From Glandiceps talaboti (taxonomy: Eukaryota > Hemichordata > Enteropneusta > Spengelidae), in NCBI RefSeq assembly GCF_964340395.1, contig NC_135555.1:3513501-3577500 (forward strand): a stretch of 64,000 nucleotides of DNA. Direction: 5' to 3'. The translations under genes and the position numbers were made by a program. This document shows, piece after piece, positions 50,641 through 61,708 of the stretch (positions are counted from its first letter, which is position 1; each line of letters opens with the position of its first letter). Under the pieces are notes generated by a model. It searched no databases, was not told where the DNA came from, and saw only the letters and a list, made by a program, of their open reading frames with translations.

Positions 50641-51207
50641 TTGCTATCTAGAAGGGGTGGGCAGTTAACATTTGCACCAGGATTCAAATCATGTCCAAAA
50701 ATTATTCACTTTTAGCAACTCATCAACATGTTGAAAACTATGTCATATATTCATATTCCAATTAATGTTGAACAAATGAATAAGTGTTTCGATATATATT
50801 TAGTTTTCATACGTTATTCCTCTCAATGTGGTTGGAACTCCCTATCACTAAAACGACTGGTCCAGTAAGCTACCCGTGATGCTTTGTAATTCATCATGGC
50901 TGCGCCCATGGAGAACACTTGTTGTCGTTGAGGAAAACATAATACTTGCAGTGTATGCAATGCCAGAAAAGGCTTCATGGTTAGCTTTATAGAAAAGTAG
51001 GTAACATTAATGTCAGTTGCATTCACTCGTTCACGCCAAACATATCAACTTTAGTAGAGTGAGTGACTGACACTGAGAATGCCACGTAGCAATCCGCTCG
51101 TCAATGCACTATGTACTGTTATGTATAACATCTCCTGACGAGTGATTTACTCACGAAACAGGCTTGTAGATACGAAAAACCCGACTTGATTTTCTTCTAC
51201 CCTCAAC

Positions 51208-51251
51208 ATATATATTATATATATATATATTTATTGTGTTATTTATTTATA

Positions 51252-51343
<92 letters not shown>
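51208..51343. repeat. TA dinucleotide microsatellite
   Basis: About 130 bases of almost pure TA, self-complementary, abutting a separate hairpin on its right. Confidence 0.95.
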
Positions 51344-51347
51344 ACAG

Positions 51348-51459
51348 TATCAAGTACTAGTACTTAGTAAGATACACAGGAGCCATTACACAGTGTTCGT
51401 CTGATGATCACAACAGCGTGAAACACTGTGTAACGGCTCCTGTGTATCTTACTTGATAC
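51348..51459. repeat. Inverted repeat (hairpin) next to the TA run
   Basis: AAGATACACAGGAGCC (51369-51384) is perfectly inverted at 51435-51450. Pairing extends inward (ATTACACAGTGTT against AACACTGTGTAAC) and outward (GTATCAAG against CTTGATAC). It is possibly the remnant of a short foldback element. Confidence 0.75.
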
Positions 51460-51948
51460 AGTGTTATTTATTTATTTATTTATACTGCTCTACATACATA
51501 TGTATTGAGCACTGTTTACTCCAGTATAGACATATTACATGTACTGATATATATATCATAATACCGGGTTTATTATTTTAATACATGTTGACAAAACACA
51601 CACTATTTAGAGGAGCCCCACTGGACTGCCTTGATCGGTCATTCACAAGTAGGACGTGTAGAAGGATCATCACATCCTGACTTCATAAAACATGTATAAC
51701 TCAGGTACATAGTTTTATAACGTTATGTACATTAATGTTCTAATTATCTTAAAAAACCAGTATGCAAAGATATATAAAACAATTCAGGACGACTGTCGAC
51801 AGCTATGAGATCAGACCTAAATGTTTTTGAAGAAAGAATACAGTGTAATTTGGATATAGCGCCCTCACAATAGTAATATGTAAAACGTGTAACTTTTGTT
51901 TTTCATGTGACTCTACAGCTTTGGTTGATGTGAACTAGAAGACAGAAG

Positions 51949-52095
51949 ATGGGAAAGAAAGACGCTCATTTGCATAACACCCCAGTAGAGAAGTACCGCA
52001 AAGAGATTGGGAAACAGGATTATAAGAAATCAAAGAAAGAAATAAAGAGAGTTAGGAAGCAAGCACTTGCAAAAGAATCAAATTGGAGTATCAAG
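51949..52095 (+). CDS. TRIQK: TRIQK coding exon 1
   Basis: 49 codons, MGKKDAHLHNTPVEKYRKEI onward to ESNWSIK, with donor GTAAGG at 52096. Thirty bases of 5' UTR (51919-51948) precede the ATG in the same exon. Confidence 0.92.
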
Positions 52096-52541
52096 GTAAG
52101 GTGAAATAACTATAAACATTTTGTATTTTCATTTTTATTTCTCTTTTGAAAAACTTTGTGTTTTCACTCTAATTCTTTCGGTGATGGATGCATATGTTCA
52201 CTTCATTCAAACAAAGTTGGATAATATAATATATTTCTAAAAGTTTTATATACCAGTACTGTTGTCAGGACTCACTTTTCTATCATTAATTGTTTAATTT
52301 TAAAAATTGTACACCATGATGTCACATCCAGTTAATTATCTATTTGTATGGGAGTTTAATCCTAACAGCTTGCCTGACTATTGTCAGACAGTACAATAGA
52401 AATCTCAATCGGAACTGACAAAACCTTATTCTTTGTTTACAGGATGTTGCATTGGTGATGATTTCAATCCTTGTACTTATATTTGCCATATATGGGTTTT
52501 TCTTCATTTATGCTCAAGGTGGCAGTAGTCATGACAAATGA
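51949..52541 (+). CDS. TRIQK: TRIQK (triple QxxK/R motif-containing protein)
   Basis: A small endoplasmic-reticulum-type single-pass membrane protein of poorly known function, reported in animals as a conserved family. Exons 51949-52095 and 52443-52541 join in phase 0 to give 81 residues (human about 86). Residues 1-49 are highly basic and contain PVEKYRKEIGKQDYKKSKK, aligning with the human segment that bears the three QxxK motifs. Residues about 51-74 (VALVMISILVLIFAIYGFFF) form the membrane segment, followed by the short tail AQGGSSHDK. The acceptor CTCTACAG ends at 51918, so an upstream non-coding exon exists. Only the third motif (QDYK) retains glutamine; the first two positions read KYRK and EIGK. 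The start Met is the first in the exon and is preceded by an in-frame stop. Confidence 0.92.
52443..52541 (+). CDS. TRIQK: TRIQK coding exon 2
   Basis: The acceptor TTTGTTTACAG ends at 52442. Its 32 codons plus TGA encode the transmembrane helix and tail. A poly(A) signal AATAAA follows at 52669-52674. Confidence 0.92.
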   Translation, partial: DVALVMISILVLIFAIYGFFFIYAQGGSSHDK

Positions 52542-52695
52542 GAGGATGCAAATGTTGACAATCTGGTTTTAGAAAAAAAGAGAATGCCTTCAATGTTGCA
52601 CATCTATCTATGCATTTTAAAATAATTCTCTTGTAGATATGCACAATTCAGAAAGTAATAATTGTATGAATAAATAAATGACAGCCATAACAGAA
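52542..52695 (+). terminator. TRIQK 3' UTR and poly(A) signal
   Basis: AATAAATAAA at 52669-52678, 128 bases after the stop, is the first poly(A) signal downstream. Confidence 0.65.
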
Positions 52696-53479
52696 ATCCT
52701 AGCAATTTGATACAGAGTCCATTATTTCTGAAAACAAACTTGATTAAAATTGTCTTGTCATCACGTCTGTTCGTTAAAGGCTTAGTTCCATTAGGTGTTA
52801 AAAGCAGTTGTCTGACAAAGCTGTAGACAATGTTGGTCTAAAACAATAGAATAATCTATTGTAATCATCATAGCTCCACTGATAAGATAACACGAATGAC
52901 AACTTGGGATAGAAACTTTAATTTCATCAACCAAGAAACCACATTAAGATCGGTAACCCTGGTCATCCACTCAATTTTGTACATTGTTTCTGCCAGGATG
53001 ATGAGCCATGTGTGGTAGGGATCGGGATAGGTGCATCTAAAATCTATGTATATATGTATACTTTCTGATAAATGCTAATCAGCAATTTTTAACAGGTGTC
53101 AATTTGTGTAAATTTCGACCGGACATGTGACAATGCGATTCCAAAGTATCCATGCACCAGCTCCATCCCGATGATCCTGTTATCTATAAAAGTGCAAAGT
53201 TTATCCGTCTTTGGAATAAAAAAACTCGCGTGATGTCATTAGAGACTGGTACAGAGATCATTGTCCATTGTTTCACCTTACTGTTAATCAATCCTATATT
53301 TAACTCTAACCTCCCCAATAAATACCATTACTAATTAATCCATATAAATCTCACATTTTAACATTTGATATGTAGGCAAAGGTCATACACTTTTTTCTGT
53401 CAAACGATACATTAAACAAAAACCGTATATTTGTTAAGGTTTGGGAACTACGTCAACAGAAACAGGTAAAATTTGGAAA

Positions 53480-53715
53480 AGGTTATATAGCTTTCCTTTA
53501 CCTCCTTTGAGAGAATGAGAGAATCACTTTGGAAACACAGATTTGACATAGTAACCTCCTTTGAGAGAATGAGAGAATCACTTTGGAAACACAGATTTGA
53601 CATAGTAACCTCCTTTGAGAGGCTCATTTTGGAAACATAGATTTGACATAGTAACCTCCTTTGAGAGAGAATGAGAAAATCACTTTGGAAACAGAGATTT
53701 GACATAGTAACCTCT
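53480..53715. repeat. 54-bp tandem repeat, four units
   Basis: Units read GTAACCTCCTTTGAGAGAAT, GAGAGAATCACTTTGGAAAC, ACAGATTTGACATA. The third unit is shortened to 46 bases and the fourth is 56. The minus strand reads as repeated MSNLCFQSDSLILSKEV, an artefact of the 18-codon period. Confidence 0.92.
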
Positions 53716-53756
53716 TTGGAGAGACTTATTTTGGTTTATGATTAAAATCTAGGTAT

Positions 53757-53890
53757 GAAAACAGTTGTCTAATAGAGTTATAGAAAATGGTAGTCCAGAA
53801 CAAAACAATGATCCTGTTTAACTTGTATGGCTTGAATGATAGGATAACACTAAAGTGAGAACCTGGGATTGATTTGTAGGCCTTTAACAA
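53757..53890. repeat. Dispersed ~130-bp repeat family (representative copy)
   Basis: The shared word order AACAGTTGTCT, ATAGAAAA, GTCCNGAACAAAA, ATGATCCTGTTTAACT, GATAGGATAACAC and GAGAACCTGGGATTGATT, then TAGGCCTTTAA, is found here and, diverged, at 7222-7334, 22628-22745, 42465-42585 and 52805-52925. A reverse, partial copy is at 59015-59110. No tRNA boxes or inverted ends are seen. Confidence 0.75.
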
Positions 53891-55875
53891 ATATACTAAT
53901 TTAAAGTAAAGTAAAGAAAAAATGTATGATGTACAACCAATAACTGCGGTACATCAGATAGTCAGTAGAGGTATATCAATTGTCTTTTTTTCTTCTTCAC
54001 ATCAATAAAGACAGGTCATCGAACTTTTGAAAGGTACTTTACTGGGTCAGGGGTAAGTGATAGCCATGACATTCACAGTCAATCAGTTAATTGTTATCTC
54101 CAAACTGATTACCACAAATTCTTGATTAAGATAATATTGAATTCAGTGAGATCTTTATCATATACGGTGATTCTATCTGACTCTGTCAAAGTTGCTTCAC
54201 ACTGTAGACTCTCTAGTATTTTGGGTCCAAACTAATCATAGCTTGTTTAGCTGAAGCAATGTTTATCCCAAAAAATCAGCATTAACACTGGATGACTTTT
54301 ACTGGTAAATTCCAAGAAACTATAATAATGATAATGACAAACATATTTCAATAGGTATGAGTTGATAAATAAAGTGACAAGAGTGACATAGCAATAAATG
54401 CATTGTATGTTGTCAACATTTTATGTTCTCAAAAATATAGTGGAGCCAAAGTGTTAAAGAATTATTTTTTCCACTGAAACTTTTGAGAAAAGATACATTC
54501 GCATCAATACTGAAAAGTGTAAAAAAAAACAAGAAAACCTCCATCTTTTTTGTCTTTGGATTTCTGATATTACTAAACATTATTCCATTGTTTGGAATTA
54601 ATGATTTGTACAACAGCTCTGTCAGACAGTGGTTTGATTTGTCAAAATTAATCTGCCATTTCATATATTGACATCTTATTGTAATAAAGTGTGAATATGC
54701 CCCCCCCCCCCCCCACACACACACACACACACCCATGCTTGGCCAACAATGGAGTGCTTTGCATTATTAGAATTTACATTTAACTTGCTGGCAGTCCAAA
54801 TATTTCAACAACAGTAACCTTTCTTATGCTACATTCGTAAAACCTGTCATGATATTATTTCCAACAAAAGAAAAAATCTTCAGAAACAAAATATGATTCT
54901 ATCTTCTGGTTTCGGACTTTAATCTTACAATAAAGTTCTTGGTTCCATCAGTACTTGATTTGTTCAGAGATCTCACCAGGGGTTCACACTCCAGCTTCCA
55001 TTATTTGTTACAGAAAATTATAAATAATTCTTGATTGTTTTAAAACTTACATCTTTATTCTAATATCATATTTCCTGGCCACCAAGTGGACCTGTTCGAT
55101 TGTTATATTTGTTGGTAAAGATTTGTACCAAAGTCAATAAACATTGCAAATGTAGAGTTTAAAGTAATAAAAACTTCTATTTTAAACGTTGCTTTATCTT
55201 GACGCGTATTTTATCCTTGTCGTTGATCCTGTATGTAACGCCGCACTCAAACAAGTTTACAAACAAGTTTGTTGGTCCCAGTGAGGTAACGATGATACTG
55301 TGAGTTGCATTATTTGCATTTTGAATGTTCTGCACTGTCTATACTTTAGTACTGAAAGATGCACTGTATAAACCACAAACGATTTCTACGAAGATATCAA
55401 AGAAAGCATACATAGTTTGCATGCACGACGTGCGTTCACGTATCAGAAATGCTCAACGCTACAGGAATCGTTGACGGGTTTTTGTTTTTGTTGTATGTGT
55501 CTGTCAAAACAGAAGGTATAGAACCTCATATGTTTTTAACTGGGCGTATTAAGATAATTATGTCATTTGATAGAATGACCAGTCGACATATTATTAAGCA
55601 ATTTCCATATCAAGACTTCAAGAGACTGATTTTTCAGTTGATACAAATATCCGTAGTTTAGTTAGCCTGTATATACGCGTCGCTGGATCTGTAACTGTTG
55701 TCTGTTCCACTTCGAGCTTGTTCAACGGAGTTTCACATGTTACAGCACCCTGTATTTAATCGGAGTAACTCATGAAGCGACGTAGACATGCGACAGGTTA
55801 GTGGACAGGCCGTAGACTATCACTGCAGGGTGACTACCCATAAGGAAACAAGAGGAGGGGTACAGTCCCGGGGGT

Positions 55876-55935
55876 ACAGTGCAGATATTGCACCAACCGA
55901 GTGCGTAGTTCAGGTTGGTGCTATGTCTGCACTGT
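55876..55935 (+). ncRNA. Pre-miRNA-like hairpin (candidate)
   Basis: Arms 55876-55898 (ACAGTGCAGATATTGCACCA..) and 55913-55935 pair at 22 of 23 positions (21 Watson-Crick, one G-U, one T-T mismatch) around a 14-base loop. Size and shape fit a pre-miRNA, but no family was recognised and a small foldback element would look the same. The strand is arbitrary. Confidence 0.25.
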
Positions 55936-56178
55936 AGTCCGGCTCGAGTTCATTAATTAACCGAATCTCGCTGAATAACACCATAAAAAGCTGGATCTTC
56001 ACACAGCTGAGTGTTAGGAAGATAATACTTTGAATTGAATGTGCAGCAATTCACATGTTAAGTATAATCCCACACCTGTGTGTGGTCACAAATTGACCAA
56101 TTGGGTTTGAGGATGTGTACACAAATTAGCAAGTCATTGCGAGCAACAGGCCATTGATTGGCCAATTTATTTAACTAC

Positions 56179-56490
56179 ATGGCACTGAGGAATACATGTT
56201 TCCGTCAGTTTTGTCACAGAGTTTTACTTTCAATGAAAGCACGTGTCGTCGGTTGGCACTGTACCTTCACTTGTCTTTCTACAAGGTGTTCACGATTTCA
56301 GGAACAGACTGGTGAGTAAAATTGAGTAAAATCATCTCTAAATTCTAAATTTTTACACTAATTTTTTTTTAGCTAGATGTACAGTTTATTTTCGTCCACA
56401 AGCAGCGAAATCGGCTCTGTGCGTCTACGTCTCATCATCCTATAATAACTATGTGATTTTACTAACCAATGCGCTATCAATATCAGCCCT
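56179..56490 (+). CDS. Candidate 5' exons of an unidentified gene
   Basis: An ATG at 56179 opens 44 codons (MALRNTCFRQFCHRVLLSMK onward), Arg-rich and without acidic residues until near the end, which resembles a mitochondrial presequence. They are followed by a strong donor GTGAGT at 56312. Sixty bases later an acceptor with a T-rich tract (TTTTTTTTTAG, ending 56372) opens a 38-codon in-phase segment to a GTAAGT donor at 56491, the next in-frame stop being inside that donor. The patch is CpG-richer than its surroundings. No family match is recognised and the intron would be only 61 bases, so chance is quite possible. Confidence 0.22.
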
Positions 56491-57870
56491 GTAAGTCTGA
56501 TACTTAGCGAGGGTCTTTACTATTCTGCGTCATTTCATGTCAGTGCGGTTGTATAGTATCGCCAAGTGTGGTACATTTGTCAAAATTTGTATCCTATTTG
56601 TGTTACGAGTCACAGATCATTTTGTCTCTGACTGATAGAATATTCAATAACACAGTCCCTCGTAAAGTTAGTGGTATTGGAGCAGTTATGTACTGTCCAA
56701 ATATGGTATAATATTTGTCAGGTCAGGATGCTACTTATCTACTGTTTACATCACTATAACAGTTGGTGTTCACTGATTGGATGAACAACCTTTTGTGCTG
56801 ATTGAGGGACTTTGACCAGACGTGGTTTAGTTAGAGACCATCCAGACTAAGCCATCGTATGATTGACAGGTCAATTCATATTGGGCACTAACTTTGGTGT
56901 TAAAGTTATTAGACCTGCAAAAAGACCTTGAAGTTTATCAGCATGTATTTTTGGGCTTTGATGTAAGCAAATGTAGGCATTGAAATCGAGTTTTGAATTA
57001 CATACAACTAGTAATTGATTTAAATCACACAGTGAGTGATCTGGAGTATATGTCAACATTGTCCATAAACGTCAAACAAATGAGTCAAGACTTGTAAATT
57101 TTATTATTTTGTTCAGAGTTTGATACATGTATCTTGATATATGCGAGTACACCATACTATATAATATCGATTACCCCCTCATCATTCCCACTCATTCACC
57201 CAGGTAGTGCAGTTGAGTGCCACTAACGAAAAGTTAATAATCTAGCCGACTACAAATGAAGTAATAGTGTTACGATCCAAAATATCGTATTTCGGAATTA
57301 TGGGAATAAATTCTACATTTCGGCATTGTAGGCCATAGGTCAGAAGTAGACTGGCGATGACGAAGCAGGCCAAAAATGATGTAACTGAAATTCACATGAT
57401 TGGTTAGAGAAAAGTACATAATAACTTTTATGATCTTATGGTGTGATTTTCTATATTTAGTCGTTGTGTAAATTCCACTGTATTCGAAGTATACTTAAGA
57501 TGAGAATTAAAACATCCAGAGGCACTCGGGTAGGTGATTCTGGCAAGCCGAAATCTCTTCTCAGTCGTGACTAATTCCCGACTTGGACCTGAACGATCCC
57601 GTACGAGAGTATGAGAGTGTGAGTGCTAGAGTGCAACTTAACGTTAGAACTATCCATACTTATACCGTTCGACTCTACGATTAGCATCAATAGTACTACC
57701 CCAGACCACGATTAGGTACTACACATAAACGACTATCATTGAACTAGAATATTTACTAACGCTTACTAGCATTTGTTTGTTTGTTTGTTTGTTTGTTTGT
57801 ATTTATATCCGCAAATAGATCGATCAGGAGATGTATCGATTTTGATGAGACCCTCTCCGACTGTAAACAG

Positions 57871-57982
57871 CACAGGCACTCGAATCAATGTGTATGATTT
57901 AAAAAAAATATGTAAAATATGTAAATAAGTCTTATTTATATACAATACATTTTTTTTCTACACATTGATTCGAGTACCTGTG
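57871..57982. mobile_element. 112-bp MITE with 24-bp TIRs and 8-bp target duplication
   Basis: Arms 57871-57894 (CACAGGCACTCGAATCAATG..) and 57959-57982 are inverted repeats matching at 23 of 24 positions. The element is flanked by perfect 8-bp direct repeats GTAAACAG at 57863-57870 and 57983-57990. An 8-bp duplication is typical of hAT and related DNA transposons. The interior is AT-rich and non-coding. Confidence 0.85.
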
Positions 57983-60946
57983 GTAAACAGACTACACCTG
58001 ACTTTAAAAAATCAACACCATTACATAATTTTAATTAAGTATACATCACGTGAAAGGTTGTGTTGTTATTCTAGGGAATTGCGTCATAGCATATAAGATA
58101 AAGTGCTCGAAAAACGCAAAAGGCTTTGAAAAAGGAACTGTTTTAGGAGATATTGCTCAGTACTACAATCACTGGCTGTAACTATGTCGTCACTTACATT
58201 CACTTTATTAACGTTGGGTTTTAACATTCGTCTTGGACGAAATGAAGTTTCAGCTTTGATTATTTGTATAATAAGTTTTAGTGGCTGTTATTATAATGTT
58301 ACTAGTTACGTCATTTGTGAGGTTATGACTGAATGTTTATCATAAATCTGTGTGATCTTTGGGCATTGTGAGTCATAGTCATATTTGTCATAGAGCAGTG
58401 TGTTTTGGCAATTTCGTATGCATCAACAGAAATACAAACCCAGTTGATACGACCGACGTATTGTATTTAAGGAATTTTTATACTGTTTTTGTTCTTTTTA
58501 TTGGTATTTCCTTGTAACATTTGATCAAATATAGCATTTTTTCCTGTCGTTGAAAAATATTACCTCTTTTTTCACGGGAAACAGTTTAACCCCAAATGAA
58601 TACCGTGTACTTATAAATATGTTGAAAGATTGCACAGATAGTTAACGTTGAAAATATTCCCGTGCAAACTCCAACCGTTATTGCAATGAGAAGTTGCAGA
58701 GTACGAACCTGAAGCGTCGCACACCACTACTATCGTCGTTACGACAACGCCAACTCGACGTGTTCCCTCTAGACTCCCCACCCTCCCCGACGTTTTATCA
58801 ATAAAAATCACCATCGTAAGATCACAAGGTCTTTTTTGAGGTAATGGTACATACGAAACGCCCCTTTTTTCAGAGAGTAAATACTCGTGAGACTGCATAA
58901 TATTACACGTTGTTAACATTTTGGACTAGTATCAAAATTTCCGTCTTATACTTTCATCACTGTGACACACGTCAGTAGAATAGGGGATTGAATCCCGGGT
59001 TCTTGAATTAGTGTTATCTGACCAGCCTGGAGCCATGTCTGTTATATATTTTGTTCTGGACCAACTTTTTCTGTAGTTCTACCAGATAACTATTTGTCTC
59101 ACCTAAATTTTAATCCCAATCCAAGGTAACAGAGAAATTATTCTTGGAAAAAGTTACGGTTACTGTGGGTTGAGGAAATAGCTAGGCTGTGTTGAGTTGA
59201 GATCACATTTATTCTGTCGAATACTTGCACGAATACGTTGCTACGTCGTTCTAGTTTCCATTGATCACCATGACAACATATAACTCAAAGACAGGGTTAT
59301 AACAAAAGTTACTAAAGATAATTTTAATTTCAATAAAAAAAAATACAACATTGCTGGGGGAAATATGTAAAATTATAAACAATCTGAAAAAAAATCGATT
59401 TTGATGAAATGAATAACCCGTTCTTTTCATGCAGAATGTTCATATTGGTAGGTTTATTTTGTTACCTACTTTGCACTGTATAGCCACACACGAGGAAGAA
59501 AAATGAAATGTTTTCCTTGTCTCTGTGGTATAGGCTAATTTCGGGAATTCCTGTCAAGAGCAGTTCTCGTTTCTAGAGTTTACGTAATGCAAACTCCATT
59601 TGAATATAAAATATTAATTTGCCAAACAAAAATAATTACTGAAATATCCTATTGTGTTCCTTGTATTCAAGATTGAAATAAATTTAGAATTATCTTCATA
59701 TCACAATACACTACAACAAATAACGTGAGAAGACTTTTACCACTCTTAATTCAAATGTTAAACCAAAATAATTAAATTATTCTGAACTGTTGACGCATAC
59801 ACAGTTCCAATGTCCACAGTGCAAAGTGTGAGCCTGTAAATGGTTTCCATGGAGACAATGACAGCAAAAGTTAAGTAGATATACTAACATGATTGTACAG
59901 TTTTCCTCTAAATCAGACCCCTGCTTACTCTTCAAATTAAACACAAATATGTAACATGCATAGAAAAAATTACTAATTATTTTTAAATTGTTTATTCGAT
60001 AATACAACGATACCTTAGACAGCTGTGTTGCTGGGTGGATGATTCCAGTCTACTGATAAAGTGGGTGGATAGGCAACAATTAAATTACATCAGAACATAT
60101 CCAAACCACTGTGTTTAAATTTGCATTGCAAGGCATTTTTCTCTCGACAACCTATCATAATGTGTATTTGTACAGAGAGTTTGCTACCCTAAATTCCCAT
60201 ATTGGTCTATTACATGTAAATTCATATAATTTTCAGTACATCGAATAAATGACACAATAAAGTGTATTGCCGAACTAAACGTAAAACAAACTGATATTAA
60301 TGGTCAAAACATGGATACCCAAGGTATAGTGTAAATATCTGTTGGTAAACATTTCCATGAAGGTTGGAAGGACTAACATAAGAACATTGCCACTAGTGCT
60401 GACTAAACACAGATTGACCACTCAAAAATTACAATATTGTACAAAGGAAAACTCTGTCAAAAATGAAAAATGTGCGTTTGTTACAAATTCGGATTTTGTA
60501 TATTTCCGAACAAATTTCATCTGTTTATCTGTTTATGTATAAAACGTAATTTCTATGTGTTTACGTGAATCACGTACACAATGTTGTAACCTTGGTTACT
60601 GTAACTACAGTGCAAGATATCCTTTATATTGTAAACCAGTATTTTCAAATTTCCAAAATACGATTGCGATATCTTAGAAACAAAACAAAACATATTTTAC
60701 TGGCAGTCTTTTCAACATTGTAAATTCTATTAATGGTTTCGAAAAAACGAAGAAGATAATGAACAATAAACAGAAGACGCAAAATAAGCTTACAACAGAA
60801 CCCAGACATTTTTTCCTTGTCTGTTACTAGAACACAATGAAAGGAAAAGTTCAAAGGCGGAGGAAAAAGACAAATGGCATAACATGCCAAACAACAAAGA
60901 AATGGCATATACAATTGACTTGATAACTATAAACTTGTTTACTATT

Positions 60947-61031
60947 GTCTAGCCTACAGACTTGGTTATCTGCCTTAAAGATGTCTTTTGCCAATGTGTC
61001 TTCTCAGATAGCAATGTCTCTGGGCTAGACG
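60947..61031. mobile_element. Foldback element related to 17007-17135
   Basis: Ends TCTAGCCTACAGAC and GTCTCTGGGCTAGA are imperfect inverted repeats. It shares the AGACTTG, GCCAA and GATAGNAATG words with the 17-kb copy but is shorter. Confidence 0.55.
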
Positions 61032-61428
61032 AACAATCCATCGATAAACTTACTGGATTCGCTTTTAAAAAAACCTTCAGGTCAACATTTCAGAAAATAT
61101 TCGGCAACCAGAGTAAAGTTCAATACAAGGTTCAATAAAATTGGAATGGAGTAGTTTTTAAAAGTTGATAATAAAATAGAATTTCGTAGTGAATACAATG
61201 AAACGCTAATTATAGCGCACATATCTTATCTGATCATATCTTTCGTCCATAGTTCGAATTTATGATCAACGGTCACTCGACTCTGACATTGACATTGTCA
61301 ATTGAGTATTGTCCTTGAATTAACCACACTATCAAGTAGTGGTGTGTCCAAGTTTATTTTTGTGGCGTACAAGTTATGATATGATGCGATGAAATGGATG
61401 TCATTTTTGTTTTCATTTTATACTACAG

Positions 61429-61540
61429 CAAGCCATTTCGCGAGGGCGTAGAAGGCGACAACGTAATATTCACTAACGAAACTATCAGTAGTTATAAAGA
61501 CCTAATAACTGAGTATTTAAGGAAATCTTACGGATTTTAA
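61429..61540 (+). CDS. Candidate terminal exon of an unidentified plus-strand gene
   Basis: A strong acceptor (TTTTCATTTTATACTACAG, ending 61428) precedes a phase-2 frame. It encodes KPFREGVEGDNVIFTNETIS, then SYKDLITEYLRKSYGF and a TAA stop at 61538-61540. The composition (balanced acidic, basic and aromatic residues) is unlike translated AT-rich intergenic DNA. Its phase fits the candidate exon ending at 56490, giving a hypothetical protein of about 120 residues, but intermediate exons may exist. I do not recognise the family. Confidence 0.38.
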
Positions 61541-61644
61541 GTCTGGGTGGATAAAATGATTGTGTCTAATTCATTAATTGGAAGAGGTTTTTATCCATTT
61601 TGGTCCTTGGAGCTATTTGTCTGTGAGGTAGTCTACTTTTTGTT

Positions 61645-61653
61645 CTGTCTGTA

Positions 61654-61706
<53 letters not shown>
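61645..61706. repeat. CTGT tetranucleotide microsatellite
   Basis: About fourteen near-perfect CTGT units. The overlapping open frame (LSVCLSVCLSV) is an artefact. Confidence 0.97.

Positions 61707-61708
<2 letters not shown>

Larger units (their letters stand above)
50641..51918. promoter_or_regulatory. Intergenic head-to-head region between ACSF3 and TRIQK
   Basis: ACSF3 (minus) and TRIQK (plus) diverge from this 1.3-kb stretch, so it probably holds both promoters. A possible non-coding first exon of TRIQK ends at AAAAGTAG with GTAACA starting at 51001. The stretch also holds a long AT dinucleotide run (51208-51343) and a hairpin (51348-51459). No TATA or other element was assigned. Confidence 0.4.

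Noticed and set aside
53448-53705. Repeated MSNLCFQSD protein on the minus strand
   Set aside because: 54-bp tandem repeat with an 18-codon period; irregular unit lengths break the frame and no gene context exists.
58611-58919. 102-codon minus-strand open frame in a slightly CpG-rich patch
   Set aside because: No splice sites, signal or family resemblance supporting a coding role.
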